Origin: Ceratotherium simum simum
Lineage: Eukaryota > Chordata > Mammalia > Perissodactyla > Rhinocerotidae
Length of the DNA stretch: 64,000 bases
Reading direction: 5' to 3'
NCBI RefSeq assembly: GCF_000283155.1
Contig: NW_004454280.1
Span: forward strand, 2,023,320-2,087,319
Shown: positions 34,750 through 46,160 of the stretch, piece by piece
Layout: each line of letters opens with the position of its first letter
How positions within the stretch are numbered: the first letter of the stretch is position 1
The notes under the pieces: generated by a model
Told to the model about the DNA's origin: nothing
The model's input: the letters and a program-made list of their open reading frames with translations, nothing else
The model's database searches: none
Translations under genes and position numbers: made by a program

Positions 34750-34960
34750 TAGGAGAGGCAGCACAGGGTAATGGAAAGCACATGGACTTTGGAGTTGGAC
34801 AGGCGCGAGTTACTGGCTGCGTCACAATGTGAGAAGTAAACAAGCTCTCTGAAGTTCACCACATGTGAATCTTGGATAATCAATATCCACCTCAAATCAT
34901 TATTGTGAGAATTAATTAATACTACCTGCTTGAGGTATAGTAATCACTGAATCCCGGTAA
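34750..34960 (+). repeat. MIR SINE
   Basis: GGTAATGGAAAGCACATGGACTTTGGAGTTGGACAGGCGCGAGTTACTGGC, later TGTGAGAATTAATTAATACTACCTGC. Confidence 0.75.
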
Positions 34961-35194
34961 CGTAACCATTACTCACTCCGAGTCTGGTTTTCACCTTTGC
35001 TGTGAAAACTGCCCTGACTCCCTCAATCCACATAGATGGCTCTCTCCCTTGAATGCCTACTCGTCACAGCATTGGAGACCCAGAAGGGACCTAGGACCCT
35101 TTTATCCCAGATTTTCATTTAGAAGTGAGGAATCTGGAGCCAAGTTAGAAGGACTTCTCCAATATTGATTTCCTTTCTGTATCACCTATAAAGT

Positions 35195-35345
35195 TTGATG
35201 TTGTTAACTCTTAGTTAACAGAACCTTGTCTTCTCCTGTAGCCTGTCAGCTCCTTGAGAGTAGTGGACCTACAGTATTTTCCAGGTGTGTGCCCTGCACC
35301 TAACACGTGGCTGGCACAGAGCAGGTACTTGGTGAAACGTAGTTG
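35195..35345 (+). repeat. L2 LINE 3' end
   Basis: CCTGTCAGCTCCTTGAGAGTAGTGGACCTACAG ... CCTGCACCTAACACGTGGCTGGCACAGAGCAGGTACTTGGTGAAACG. Confidence 0.75.
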
Positions 35346-36432
35346 TGTGACTGTGTGTGAAGAGTAAAGGACAGCAGTGTCTTCCAAGTGATCTGAAATG
35401 GTCAGCAGAGTGGAAGTTATCCACGAGCCTGGTGGAAATGAGTTGAAACTAGGGAAATTAAGATATCAGGAAGTCTTATTTATTTATCATATTTTCATAA
35501 CCTGAACTTGAGGTTATAAATCAGGAAGAAATAAATACAGACTCATAAATATCAATAATCATGGTTCTTGATTCAAATTTATAGATATTTACTTGGCCCC
35601 AGAGTGTATATCTCCTGGTTTCCCCTGCCAATTCCCTCTCCTCCTTTTTTATCACCCAGGAGGCTGGCCTCTCCCTCCCGGGCTAGGGGACCAAGCCCCC
35701 TGATCACACCAGGACGTTTCCATTGTTAACACTGAGTGTCCTGCATCCCGGGACACTTCTCGGTTCCTGGCAGACTGGGATGGTTGGTCACACTATCCCT
35801 CACCCTCTCGCTTCCCACTGGTTCGGCCCATGGGAGGCCCCAGCTGGAGATCAGAGGGCAGGAGAGGATGAAGGCTGGATATTGTGTCTGGGCTTCTTCC
35901 TGCTGAATCTCTGCTGCTTGGCAGAGTCTTCCCTCTCTTTACCAAAGCCACAGTTTTTATTAGATGGCCTTCTCCCAATAGCTACCCCTTCAAGTTCCTG
36001 CTCCTCCAGACCCAGGGGAGGTAATGACTCATCCAAGCTGCTACAACTGGGATCCTGTACTTTTTCTTAAACCATGTCCAGATCTTTGAAAATGTCCCTT
36101 TATTAAATTTCCCTCAAATTTGTGAAGAATTCCACTCATTTCCTGATGAGATCTGACACTGACCCTGGCTTCTGAGAACTATGCTTGATACTGTGACAGA
36201 CCCAAGAAAGGTCTAAAACGTGATCCCCACTTACAATCTAGTGGAGGGAATGATTTGTAATAAAGTCATTGAAGCCCAAAAGAACAACATCTGAGCCTCA
36301 GTTTTTTCAGCTATGAAATGAAGGTAATGAACTCAAAACATGCTTTCAGGGGTTCCGCAAAGCAAGAAAACACTTTCTGCCATGTTTTTTTAAATCTCAC
36401 TAAACGTCTTTTTCACTGTCTGATATTTTATT
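35346..36432. other. low-copy sequence, no gene recognised
   Basis: GC-richer than the L1 region. A 115-codon frame at 35723-36070 has no recognisable domain. A weak MIR-like stretch (ATCTGAGCCTCAGTTTTTTCAGCTATGAAATGAAGGTAATG) lies at 36288-36330. Confidence 0.35.
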
Positions 36433-36445
36433 AAAAATAAACAAG

Positions 36446-36697
36446 GGGCCGGCCCGGTGGCGCAAGCAGTTGGGTGCGCGCGCTCCGCTGCGGCGGCCCG
36501 GGGTTCGCTGGTTCGGACCCCGGGCGTGCACCGACGCACTGCTTTGGCAAGCCATGCTGTGGCGGCGTCCCATATAAAGTGGAGGAGGATGGGCACGGAT
36601 GTTAGCCCAGGGCTGTCTTCCTTGGCAAAAAAAGAGGAGGATTGGTGGATGTTAGCACAGGGCTGATCTCCTCACAAAAAAAAAAAATAAAAAAATA
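36446..36697 (+). mobile_element. young-looking ERE SINE
   Basis: The least diverged ERE in the window: GGGCCGGCCCGGTGGCGCAAGC head, CpG-rich body (GCGCGCGCTCCGCTGCGGCGGCCCGGGGTTCG), a B-box-like GGTTCGGACC, CCATATAAAGTGGAGGAGG and an A-rich tail. Perfect 13-bp TSD AAAAATAAACAAG (36433-36445 and 36698-36710). The retained CpGs suggest little time for methylation decay, hence recent insertion. Confidence 0.95.
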
Positions 36698-36710
36698 AAA
36701 AATAAACAAG

Positions 36711-38104
36711 ATTTTTAAGGTAGTTTCTTGTTCCAACACAATAAGACTGCTGATAGCTTGATAAAGTGTAGATTAAATGTAATGTTCAGGGATAGCTAGG
36801 GAGAGAAGTGCACAAGGCTAGCTTGACGTTATCATGGGAGGTGTCAAAGAGAAGATGGACACAACAAGCTGAGCTCCAAGGACAGGCGGTTTGGGATTCA
36901 GGGAAGCCGGAGGGATGACAGCATTCCAGGTTAAGACTGAATCAAAGCAAGACCTGCAGGAAAGCCAAGTGGGTAATGAAGAGGCAATGGAGAGGCTGAA
37001 GTGGTTTGTTTGGGATGGAATCCAATGGAACTAGATTTCAGAAGCCTCTACTGCTAGGGTTCTGATAGGCATAGGTGTCCTGTTATCCTGGATCAGAAAG
37101 CAAAAACAAGTCGTTCTAAGAGCCTAAGATGTGAACAAAATCTCCTTCTGTCTTAGACGGAATTTTCTTTCCTTTCGTGTGTGGCAACTTCACATAGGAA
37201 TAAAGCCCGAGGTCACATCACACATGTTTTCTGTAAGCAGAGAAGATGATATGGAAGATCAGGCTCCCAGCCAGATGTGCTGTTTTGTATCAGACCCAGT
37301 TTGGGAAGCCATCATTAGGAGGTAGACCTCAACATTGGGCTGATGTTTGAGATCAATAGCATTCAAAGGGCCCAGATCTACCATTTAGAAGGCCCTTCAT
37401 ACCTCTGCCTATTTCCTAGAAAAGGATTGCCAAAGCCGGCAGGTTCTGTTAATGGAGTTATTTGGTGACTGTTTACAAATTTGCACAATTAATATGACTT
37501 TTAGAGGTAAATATAAATCAGCCGAGGAAAACACAAGATTAAGTAGCAGGCAACATGTAGAGGATTCTAAAACGGCTGCCGGTGAGGGGTTAACCCCACT
37601 CCTCAGACCACACCAAATGAATTAACAATGGTGCCCACTGAGTGGTGGAGCTCCCAGAATGCAGTAGGAGGCTGGCACCTTGGAGTTATTCCCAGGTGAC
37701 ACTGTTTGAATGTCATTTAAAGTTCACTTTCATTATTTTAATTGTCACTGTAAAAATTTCCCATTCAGGACTGATTATGTTCTAAGAGAAATCAGAACTT
37801 AAATTTCAATCAATCGTAATTGAATGTGTTGTTGCAAGTGGCATATGAAGCTGTGCCTCCGATGTGATTAAGACAAGTATTAGTCACTTGTGAAAAGCTG
37901 CAGGGAGATTTAGGAGCAAGCAGGATTAATTCTGAGTAATTTACATAGCCAAAGCTATCAGATGAGGAATAGAAATGCTTTATAGGTGCCCCTGCTTGCC
38001 CAGGGGAGGGTGGGGCTGCTGCTTCAGTTCCGACATGAATCAGCAGGAACGTGACCAGGTTTGTGACGTGTCCTGTTTGGCATCGAGTCCTGGGCTCCAT
38101 CAGG
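36711..38104. other. low-copy sequence with possible conserved non-coding elements
   Basis: No repeats recognised. AT-rich stretches at 37440-37560 (GACTGTTTACAAATTTGCACAATTAATATGAC) and 37690-37960 (TCATTATTTTAATTGTCACTG, TTTCAATCAATCGTAATTGAATG, GGATTAATTCTGAGTAATTTACATAG) are dense in forkhead- and homeodomain-like cores and lack repeat signatures. They could be enhancers, but no conservation data are available here. Confidence 0.35.
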
Positions 38105-38220
38105 AGATATGAGACTTGGTCCTGGATCTTCCTGTTACTGGCTGTGAAAGTTTAGGGAAGGCACTTAACTTCTTTGAATCTCGGTTTCTCAGTTCTCCCG
38201 TAAAACTTCTGCTTAGAAAT
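38105..38220 (+). repeat. MIR SINE fragment
   Basis: GAGACTTGGTCCTGGATCTTCCTGTTACTGGCTGTGAAAGTTTAGGGAAGGCACTTAACTTCTTTGAATCTCGGTTTCTCAG. Confidence 0.75.
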
Positions 38221-38644
38221 TTAAGAACAATTTACGGTTTAAATAACATAACATAACAGCACCTTGTAAGCCCTAAAGTGCTCCCGAGTGCTAACTTAAA
38301 GTGTTATCAAACATCGGTTTCAAGCAACGGATGGCCCTCAGGTCGAGTGGTGGCTGGGTAAGCGCTGTTGGGGTGGGAAGAGGATGCATGAGTGCGGCCA
38401 GTAGGTAAGCCAGCCCAAGACACTGGTCTCATTGAGAAGGGTCCTCAGGTACCAGGATCAGAGTCCCAGCAGAGGGCGTCTCCACTGTTCCTGCTGTGTC
38501 CCTTCTTCCCTGCCTCTCCTCAGATCTAGCTGTGCACGCAGCCACCAGGCTTGAGGGGCCATCCCTTCTGGGATCTAGGGACCTTGGTTCCTTTCACCGC
38601 ACAGAACCAAGAATAGATACCATATTACAAGAACTGGCACAAAA

Positions 38645-38845
38645 CTCAGTCCCTTGAATGGAGGGGAAGTTACACTTACAGGCTTTGGAGTTAGGCAGAT
38701 CAATTAGGCAAGTTTCTTAATCTCTGAGGCCCAGTATCCATATCTGGAAATAGGGATTATAGCTACCTTTCTATGGCGCCGTGGAAGAGATAGACACAGT
38801 ACCTGACAAATTGTAGGCTCTCAAAAATGATAGTTATTGTTACTT
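38645..38845 (+). repeat. MIR SINE
   Basis: TTACAGGCTTTGGAGTTAGGCAGATC, AGGCAAGTTTCTTAATCTCTGAGGCCCAGTATCC, ACAGTACCTGACAAATTGTAGGCTCTCAAAAATGATAG. Confidence 0.75.
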
Positions 38846-39935
38846 CAAACTCACTGTGGCATCAATACAATTTTGGGATTTGTGCAAGGATTTCGAAAGG
38901 GAAGCCAGAGGCCAGGGCTCCTGGTTTCTGCTCCAGAGGTTTCTGTCTGATGACATGGTCATGCTGTCCCTTGTTCTGAGTTTCTAGACATGCATGAGGA
39001 GGAGCACACCTGCTCGTGGTCCTGACTCCTCTCTGTACCTAGTGCCAGCAGCTCCCCTCCGGTGGCAGGCGCAACCCAGAGCAGGAAGTGCCTGCCTATG
39101 ACTCTTCCCTGCTGAGAAGAGCCAACAGCTTTAGGTTCTGGAACGTTCCAGAAAGAGGACCTCCATATCTTTCCTCCTCCCAACTCCACATACAAACCAA
39201 TTTTCTTGGAAAGGGAAGTCCGGGGAACTGGCAGGAACCTAATGACGGTCTCTGAAAACAATGTTTCTCCGTTTGAAAAATAAACCACGTCTTTAAGTGC
39301 ATTAACTCTGTGGGGAAATAAATGTAATAAACCAAATTCAGTCTCTGCCAACATTTGTTTTCTTATCTATGTAAAATCAATATACTTGTTGCAATTATGT
39401 CTTTCAATAAATCCTTCCAAAGTCTTATTTTCTCATAAGATTTCCTGCCGCACTCAGATTCATTGCGTTAATTTTCCATCTAGAGAAATTGTTTCTTGCA
39501 TTTTCAAGCCATCCCGTTTCCTTGCAGGATGCGTACGGTGCCCTTCTCCCCGTGAGCTGCCGCCGTTCTCCTGCAAGGGCCGTCAGGCTACAATTACTTT
39601 AATTGGATTGTGGTGCTGGGCAGGGATTTGCGCTCATGGGAACAGCCCTCTGGTGTGGAGGTGAATTTCCTGTTCAGAGCTGGCCTCTGCCCGCTCCCGC
39701 CTTCATGCTCCTGGGAGAGCAGCTGGGGGACCTTAGTCCGCTCCCCTCTCAGAGGTAAGCACACTGCTGTTTTGTTAGGCAATGGATGGCGCAGCTGCCG
39801 TGAACTCCTCAAATAGGAACAGTTGTTTTATTTTTTAATGGATGTGTGTGTACTCTCGGGCCTCCTGTCCCAGCCACGCGTAGAGGAGATGGGTCACAGT
39901 GTGCTAGACCCAGGAGAAAGTTGGAGAATGCCAGG
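38846..39935. other. low-copy sequence flanking the CpG island
   Basis: No repeats recognised. 39380-39640 includes TTGCGTTAATTTTCCATCTAGAGAAATTG and GGCTACAATTACTTTAATTGGATTGTGG, with paired TAATTG/CAATTA cores, and looks like a possible conserved regulatory element. Overlapping frames on both strands have no recognisable protein family. Confidence 0.4.
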
Positions 39936-39939
39936 GCAC

Positions 39940-40580
39940 CTACCGGCCCGCTGCCCGCCCCTGTTGTGGGAAGCCAGTGACCGCTGTGCGCCGGCCCCTC
40001 CGCCACGCCTGCACACAGGGGGGCCTCGCCAAGCGCCAAGCGGCGCCTTCCCGCCGTCTCACGGCAGAAGCCAGGGCACTGAGTTCGGCGAGGGCACTGA
40101 CCCGCCCCAGGTTGTCAGCTCTGAACTTGGGTTTGTGCCTCTCAACGCAACGCGGCCTGTCGCGCTGCCTTGACGCTGGCCTCCACCTGGCTGCCTGGCT
40201 TTCCCGTCTCCCCTGCTCCTCCAGGTGTAGCGCCTACCCGCGGTGCTCGTCTCAGCGTCTCACGTCCCCTCGGGTCTGTTCTCAGGCTTCCCTCCGCTCC
40301 TCCACAGGGCCCTCCGCGCCCGGCCCCCGTCCTCCCCCGGCCCCCGTCCTCCCCCGCTGCCCTCTCCCGGGCCCCGCCCGCCCGCGGAGGCCGCTCCTCT
40401 CAGTGACCCCGCCGAGCCACTGCCCAGACGCGGGGAGCCCTTGAAAGGGCGCTCTTACAAAACGCTGTTTGTTGTGACCGCCGGGAGAAGGCTGTCAGCC
40501 TTGAGAAGTCCTGACAGAGGGCCGCAGCTTGACACGCCGAGCAGACAGGAGATGAATGAGCTGCCGGAGACGCTGAAGAG
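39940..40580. promoter_or_regulatory. CpG island
   Basis: About 640 bp of GC-rich sequence with frequent CpG; I count on the order of 55-60, against a few per 600 bp elsewhere. It contains runs such as CCGCCGTCTCACGG, CTACCCGCGGTGCTCG and CCCGCGGAGGCCGC, and a C-rich imperfect repeat (CGGCCCCCGTCCTCCCC) at 40321-40355. A smaller CpG-rich patch lies at 40735-40920. No TATA box stands out. Such islands usually mark promoters or developmental control regions. Long frames in several phases reflect base composition. Direction and any transcript cannot be told from sequence alone. Confidence 0.7.
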
Positions 40581-40934
40581 ACTGTGAACTTGAACTTATT
40601 TATTAAGCTAAATTATTTACATTAAGAAGTCGGATGCTCTGAGTAATTTACGTCAAGCTCCAAGTCCAAACGCCGTTTTGAATAGGAGTGGTTGACCCTG
40701 GCAAAAACAAACAAACAAACAAAAGACTAAAAATGCCTGGGAGAACTTGCTCAACCCTCCCTCGTAGACGCCGCACCTCAGATGGCAGAGCCAGGGGCTC
40801 TGGACGGTGTAGCGCGCCGTCACCGTGACAGAGACATTTCCTCGGGCCGCGCTGCCCGGTCCTCTCTGCCCGCTGGTGCAGTCTGTGACTGCGCTGCCCT
40901 GGGCTTTCAAACCACGCGTTAAAGGGGCCTTGAG

Positions 40935-41460
40935 ACACGGCCAGAGACTGCAGAGGAGTCAAGCCACATCATGCAGAAAGGGGAGGAGCTCCATTCAGCG
41001 TTTATAAAGCCCTGGGTGGGCTCTCTCCTCCCCCTGTAGGAATCTGGTAATTATTATGGGGGGACATTGGCTATTCATCTCGTTTCAATTATTAATCAGC
41101 AGAAAAGGCCAGGTGTGCATGGAAACCCAGCACAAGCAGTTAGCCAGGTCTTCTCCAATGTAGGGGACCCCAGAATTTGCTGAATAGTATAAGGTGAAGA
41201 GGACAGCTGTCTCTCCTTCAAAACTCACCGTGAGCCTCTGGGTCTACCTCCAGGGGAAGTTGGCTCAGTGTAGATGAAAAGCTCACCATCAGCCACCACT
41301 TGTGATATAGAAATGGTCATTTCACTAATGCTTGAGTATCCTCTGAAGGCCTAATGTCCCATGAAAAGAAAAAGGAAATATTTTCCCAGAAGCAAGTCCT
41401 TTGTGTCTTCCATCTTTTCTGAAATAGAAGACAGAAGAGAAACATGGTGGGGGAGGCCCC
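40935..41460. other. low-copy sequence downstream of the CpG island
   Basis: No repeat recognised. 41040-41100 (GGTAATTATTATGGGG, TCGTTTCAATTATTAATCAGC) is another AT-rich homeodomain-like patch close to the island. Confidence 0.35.
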
Positions 41461-41461
41461 A

Positions 41462-41640
41462 GACCCCAGGCTATAGAACTGGACAGAACTGGGTTGGATT
41501 TTTGACTCTTTGGTAACTGAAGGTTATGGATCCCCATTTCTACATTCATACAGTGAGGATCACAACATCTGCCTCCAAGGTGTTGTTAGGAATAGCATGT
41601 ATAAGAGAGTTCTCATGTGATCAGCAGTTAGTGTAATGGT
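41462..41640 (+). repeat. MIR SINE, diverged
   Basis: GGACAGAACTGGGTTGGATTTTTGACTCTTTGGTAACTG ... AGTGAGGATCACAACATCTGCCTCCAAGGTGTTGTTAGGAATAGCATG. Confidence 0.55.
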
Positions 41641-41761
41641 AAAGACCACTACTGTTCAGGTTACTCTCTTGGTTCCATATTATTCTCCATTTGCAGATGC
41701 ATTGCTTTATGAACATTTGGCTGTCCTTACCATCTAAGTGGAAGAAACAAAAATTACTTTT

Positions 41762-41950
41762 TTTTTGGTGAGGAAGATTGGCCCTGAGCTAACATCTGTT
41801 GCCAATCTTCCTCTATTTTATATGTGGGATGCCGCCACAGCATGGCTTGGGGAGCAGTGTGTAGGTCCACGCCTGGGATCCGAACCCATGAACCCCGGGC
41901 CACCAAAGTGGAGCGCACAAACTCAGCTGCTATGCTACCAGGCCAGCCCC
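41762..41950 (-). mobile_element. ERE SINE
   Basis: Reverse ERE: GGTGAGGAAGATTGGCCCTGAGCTAACATCTG ... CTGCTATGCTACCAGGCCAGCCCC. Perfect 13-bp TSD AAAAATTACTTTT (41749-41761 and 41951-41963). Confidence 0.93.
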
Positions 41951-42094
41951 AAAAATTACTTTTAAATTCCAGAAGTGCAGGAAGCTCTTCTATTTCTTTC
42001 ATACCCCTCCCAGGGACATGTCTGGTATGGCACCTGCTGTCTCTCTGGTGTTCAGTCAGAACTATGCTTGTCAGCAGTGCAAAGATGATGTGCT

Positions 42095-42300
42095 GTCAGA
42101 GGCACATAGTTTGGTGGAAAGGGCCCTGAACTTGGAGTCAGAGGTCTTGGGTTTAAATTCTATTTCTACCACTTACTAACTGGTGACCTTGGGCTAGTCA
42201 TTCTACTCAATTTTCCTTACAACTCTGTGAGACAGACGGTATTATCCACATTTTATAGGTGAGGAAGTTCAGGTTCAGTAACCATTGACTGCAAGACACT
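42095..42300. repeat. two abutting MIR fragments
   Basis: A forward MIR 5' half (GAACTTGGAGTCAGAGGTCTTGGG ... CCACTTACTAACTGGTGACCTTGGGC) is followed by a reverse MIR part (ACAACTCTGTGAGACAGACGGTATTATCCACATTTTATAGGTGAGG). Confidence 0.7.
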
Positions 42301-44190
42301 AAACAGTGATAGCTTTAGCTTTTGTTATTAGACCGTGAAGATTATACCCTGAGTCCAGAAGGTGTGCGTTGAGGTGGTTTGCAGGCAGTGTGAATGAATT
42401 TTCACTGAGCCCTCCCTGCTCTCACTCCTGAGAGGCAGAGCTCTCCAGGCAGGACAAGCTCCTGTGTGGACAGGTTCACGCAGAGAACTGGCCTGCAGGG
42501 TGACTGGGCCACCAGGCAGGGTCTGAGAAAGGGGGGGGGGATAGCCTATTAAAATAGTTAAAAGAGAGTTTAGTATAAAGATTATTCACAAGGGCGTGGG
42601 CAGGGCTTAGGGAAACCTCCACAGAGAGTTCCTCACTGGGAAAAACCATAGAGCTCTAACAGCCCTCTATTAGATGGGGTGAGGGGAGGAGGCGGTTCCT
42701 GGAATCTGGAGACTGCTGTGTGTCTGAGGGACTGGAGACTTTTAGGCAAGGGACAAGCTGCCTACTGCCAGCTCAAAGAGAGGGAAGGGGCTGGGGGAAC
42801 AGACACTGCTTCCTCTTTCCTGCTTCTCACCTGCTGTAGCTGAATTCCCCTGACGCAGAGGACCTGCTAATAAAGGCCCATGTCCCCAGGCAGAGAGCAG
42901 TGGAGAAGAGAGAAGAGTGGGACAGGAGGGGCCAGCAGAAGGCACTCTGCATACTGACTGTGCTAACTTGATACACACACTATGGAAAGCTAAAGAGGCT
43001 TCTTTAAATAGCCACCAAAGCAGGGCAACTGATTCGAGGTGTCTAGCATCCCATGTGTCTTTGCTAATGGAATAGTTACTTCTCCTCTGGCCATTTCTTC
43101 TAAAACTCAGATATCGGAAACCGAGCTAACAAATTGGACCCCTAGCAGTGAAATCCTGATAGCCTCGTCTTTGATGTTCAATCCATTCAAATCATCAATG
43201 CTTCCAACAACTCCTCTTTGGACTTTTCTCCTGGGGACCTGAGCTGCATCAATACAGTCTCAGGACAGTTGGTCAATTCAGTGGGATGAAAAACCTCAGC
43301 AGTAATCCATCAGTCTTCAGAAAGCCAATTGATTCAATTTGCACTCTTCAATCATTTGCTTGGGGCACAATACACTGTCAGCTATCGCCTCGTGTCTGCT
43401 CTTCATTCTTGGCTACCCACATCTAATATCCCATGGACGCTCACCTCCCCAGGACTGATTGGGGTCAGTCCTAGTCTAATTCTTACTGAGGCTCCACCAA
43501 CTGTTGGGGGTTAGGATTAAGTTACTCACTTAATGCTAGAATCTGGAGGCAGTGAGCCTCTGCCTTTTTCCTTAGGTTCTCCTGCATGACAGCCAGACCT
43601 ACATCTTTAAGATCAACCCCTGGGAACTAGTTTATCCAAGAGACACAACTTTCTTTTTATTCTCACTCTTCATATACAGTGTTATCCCAGTCAATGGGGC
43701 AAATCTTCTGCCTTGATCTTTACCCTTAACTTTATCCATCCATTCATTCATTCATTCCTTCGGTATTTATGAGAACCTACTCTGTGGTCATCTTTCTTGG
43801 TGGTCTTGATTATCCCTCTTGGAGGTCTTGATTATCCCTCTTGGAATGGAGTTCAGCATAAACCCCACCCACTCATTGGTCCTGTTGCCCTTGAGCAAAC
43901 ATTCCTTAAAGGCTGACTGTCTATCAATCTTCCAGTCTTCCAGGTATAAAGGGTGCATGGACCACTTGAAACTACACTTTGCACACTAACTGGAAGCCCA
44001 AGTAGCACTTTCTGCCTGTCTCACAATTGCCTTCACGCCTCTTTCCTGCTTAGTGGACCCTCTGAATTAGCATTTACAGAGGGTTACACCCAGGTCTCAG
44101 GTCCTACTTTCTCCTGGCCATGCTGTTTGGAGCCAGCCATCATCCCTCACACGGGAGTCCTCACTCATGACAGGGAGCTATAGAGCAGTT
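42301..44190. other. low-copy sequence, no gene recognised
   Basis: Holds a G-run at 42531-42540 and a short (CATT)n patch near 43738-43760. A 22-bp unit GGTCTTGATTATCCCTCTTGGA is duplicated in tandem at about 43802-43845. Frames of 60-78 codons lack families. 43020-43520 has no repeat signature and no convincing coding pattern. Confidence 0.35.
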
Positions 44191-44194
44191 TCTA

Positions 44195-44392
44195 TTTCAT
44201 AGTCAAGAATCTTCGGGACATTTCTATGAAGCCTTTCCTGATCACCTAGATAGAAAAAAGAAAACATTTCCTGTAATTTTGCTTTACCAATCTCCAGATA
44301 TTTACTGTGTTCTTTTTTTATGTATCTTTCTCTAGCATAAGCTTTGTGAGGGCAAGGCCAAATTGTGTTCTCAGGGCTTAGCATAGGATGGA
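44195..44392 (+). repeat. L2 LINE 3' region
   Basis: CTATGAAGCCTTTCCTGATCACC, CTCTAGCATAAGCTTTGTGAGGGCAAGGCC, TTAGCATAGGATGGATAATTG. Confidence 0.65.
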
Positions 44393-45884
44393 TAATTGTA
44401 TTAGACTAAACGACCATCTACCCTGGTGACTCCATGATAGAAAATCTCAATGAATGACTGCTAGTCAGTGGGAAAATGCAGAGATGATAAGGGTATGGTT
44501 CCTGCCCTTAGGAGTTTACAATCTTTGATCCCCACAGTCTGGTGGGGGAAATGGACATGAACATGCTCCACTTGACTATATGTTCAAGAGAAGAAAGTAT
44601 CAAGTGAAGGTACAAGCAGAGAACCCCAGGAACCCAGAGGAAGGAGCCATTCCATGTCCAGAGGGCCTAAGGAAGTGCTCATGGAGAGAAGGGTTCCTGG
44701 AAGACCAGCTTCCGCTCTTCCCTTTCTCTCAGAAAAGAAGTACTAAGCATACCCTTTGGAGGTCCTAGTGGGCTGCATTGGTCATTGAATTGTCCTATTC
44801 TTAGGCTGACTTGGTATGATGTTTCTCAAATGAGTATATTCTAAGTGAATCAATGTCTTTCTCAGCTTTAACATATTGCTTTCACTGTACCTTCTATGTT
44901 TTTCTCCCCAAGACAACCAGGGCAAGAAGGTCTGACTTCTCACTAGCAGTTCAGAATGGATTCTTTGCTTGTATATCAAAGAAGCCAGGGAAATATAAAA
45001 CAAAAAAAATGAGTCAATAATGTTGGAATTTCAGACCCTCTGGAAGATGATTGGTATGGGAGGTCAATATTTCGGAATAGTGGTAGCTCTCCCAGCACTC
45101 AGATAAAACTAGGTAGATAATATGTATAATTGTGCCCTTGGGGAGGGGCTCTGCTCAATATCACTAGTCATACGGCTTTGATTCTCATTTACTTTTAAAT
45201 ATCCTTGAAATAAATGATCCAGACAATTTTTCTGTTCATGGACAACATATTACTTTTTTTCTCCTTGCTCACAAGACAGATGGAAGTAGGGGAGGGTCGT
45301 CAGCATAATAAGAGAATTCCTACATTTGTATATTGGGGAGAATCATCCACTGGAGATTGGAGGTTCAGCACCCAGGGTTTGCCATGCTCGGAGAATGACT
45401 CAGAGATTACATTTTTATAGAACAGCCACTTCCACTCACCTAAAATGATCTGTACCTAATAATAACAGAGCTGGCTAAGTTGCTGTTCACATCACCCACA
45501 GACCATCTTGGAGGTTCTTATTTTAAACTCTTTGGTTTGTCCTACCTAAACATGAGGAAAAATGCTACCCTTTCTCCACAGCTCATTATCTGGAGAATAG
45601 GATATTCCCACCAAAGACTCTTGAAATTATGGCTCTTCAGGCTCTTCCTGAAGAAGGGATAAGAGGGGATCCTGAGGTTTTTCATATGCTCAGGTCTTGT
45701 CTCCTGAATTTTCTCTAAGCATTCCAGATCCCTTGATAGCTAGCCTCATAAAATTCATTTTTGGCAGAATCCTGTTGACAACCATGAACAGCTTTGGGAC
45801 TTTGCACATAATGGTGTAGTCTTATTTAATTTTTATAATGAAATGTAATGATTTTTAGTGTTAGTCTTGCCTCTAATTTTATCA
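44393..45884. other. low-copy sequence, no gene recognised
   Basis: AT-moderate, without SINE or LTR boundaries. Short frames are chance. Confidence 0.35.
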
Positions 45885-46160
45885 TAAGCCCTTGAGGGCA
45901 GGGATTGTGCCTCAATGTATAATTTTTAATATACCACATAGCTGCATATGCAACATAGCGTCTTGCTTAGGAAACATCTAGGAAAAGATGAGAACATAGG
46001 CAGATGGCTGCTCATTGGGTTGGGGGCAACTCTCTGTATTTCCATTGCAGTTGACTCTTACTTTTGCCCTTCATCACTGTATCACAATATCTTAACATAG
46101 TGCCTGGCACCAAGTGGTGCCCAATAAACGCTTATGGAGTCATTAAATGGATGAAAGCAT
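45885..46160 (+). repeat. L2-like fragments
   Basis: TAAGCCCTTGAGGGCAGGGATTGTGCC at 45887-45913 and AACATAGTGCCTGGCACCAAGTGGTGCCCAATAAACGC at 46095-46132, the pattern of L2/MIR 3' ends. Confidence 0.6.

Noticed and set aside
39977..40444. 155-codon frame in the CpG island
   Set aside because: Frames are open in several phases because GC-rich sequence has few stops. It is Pro/Arg/Ser-rich with no recognisable family.
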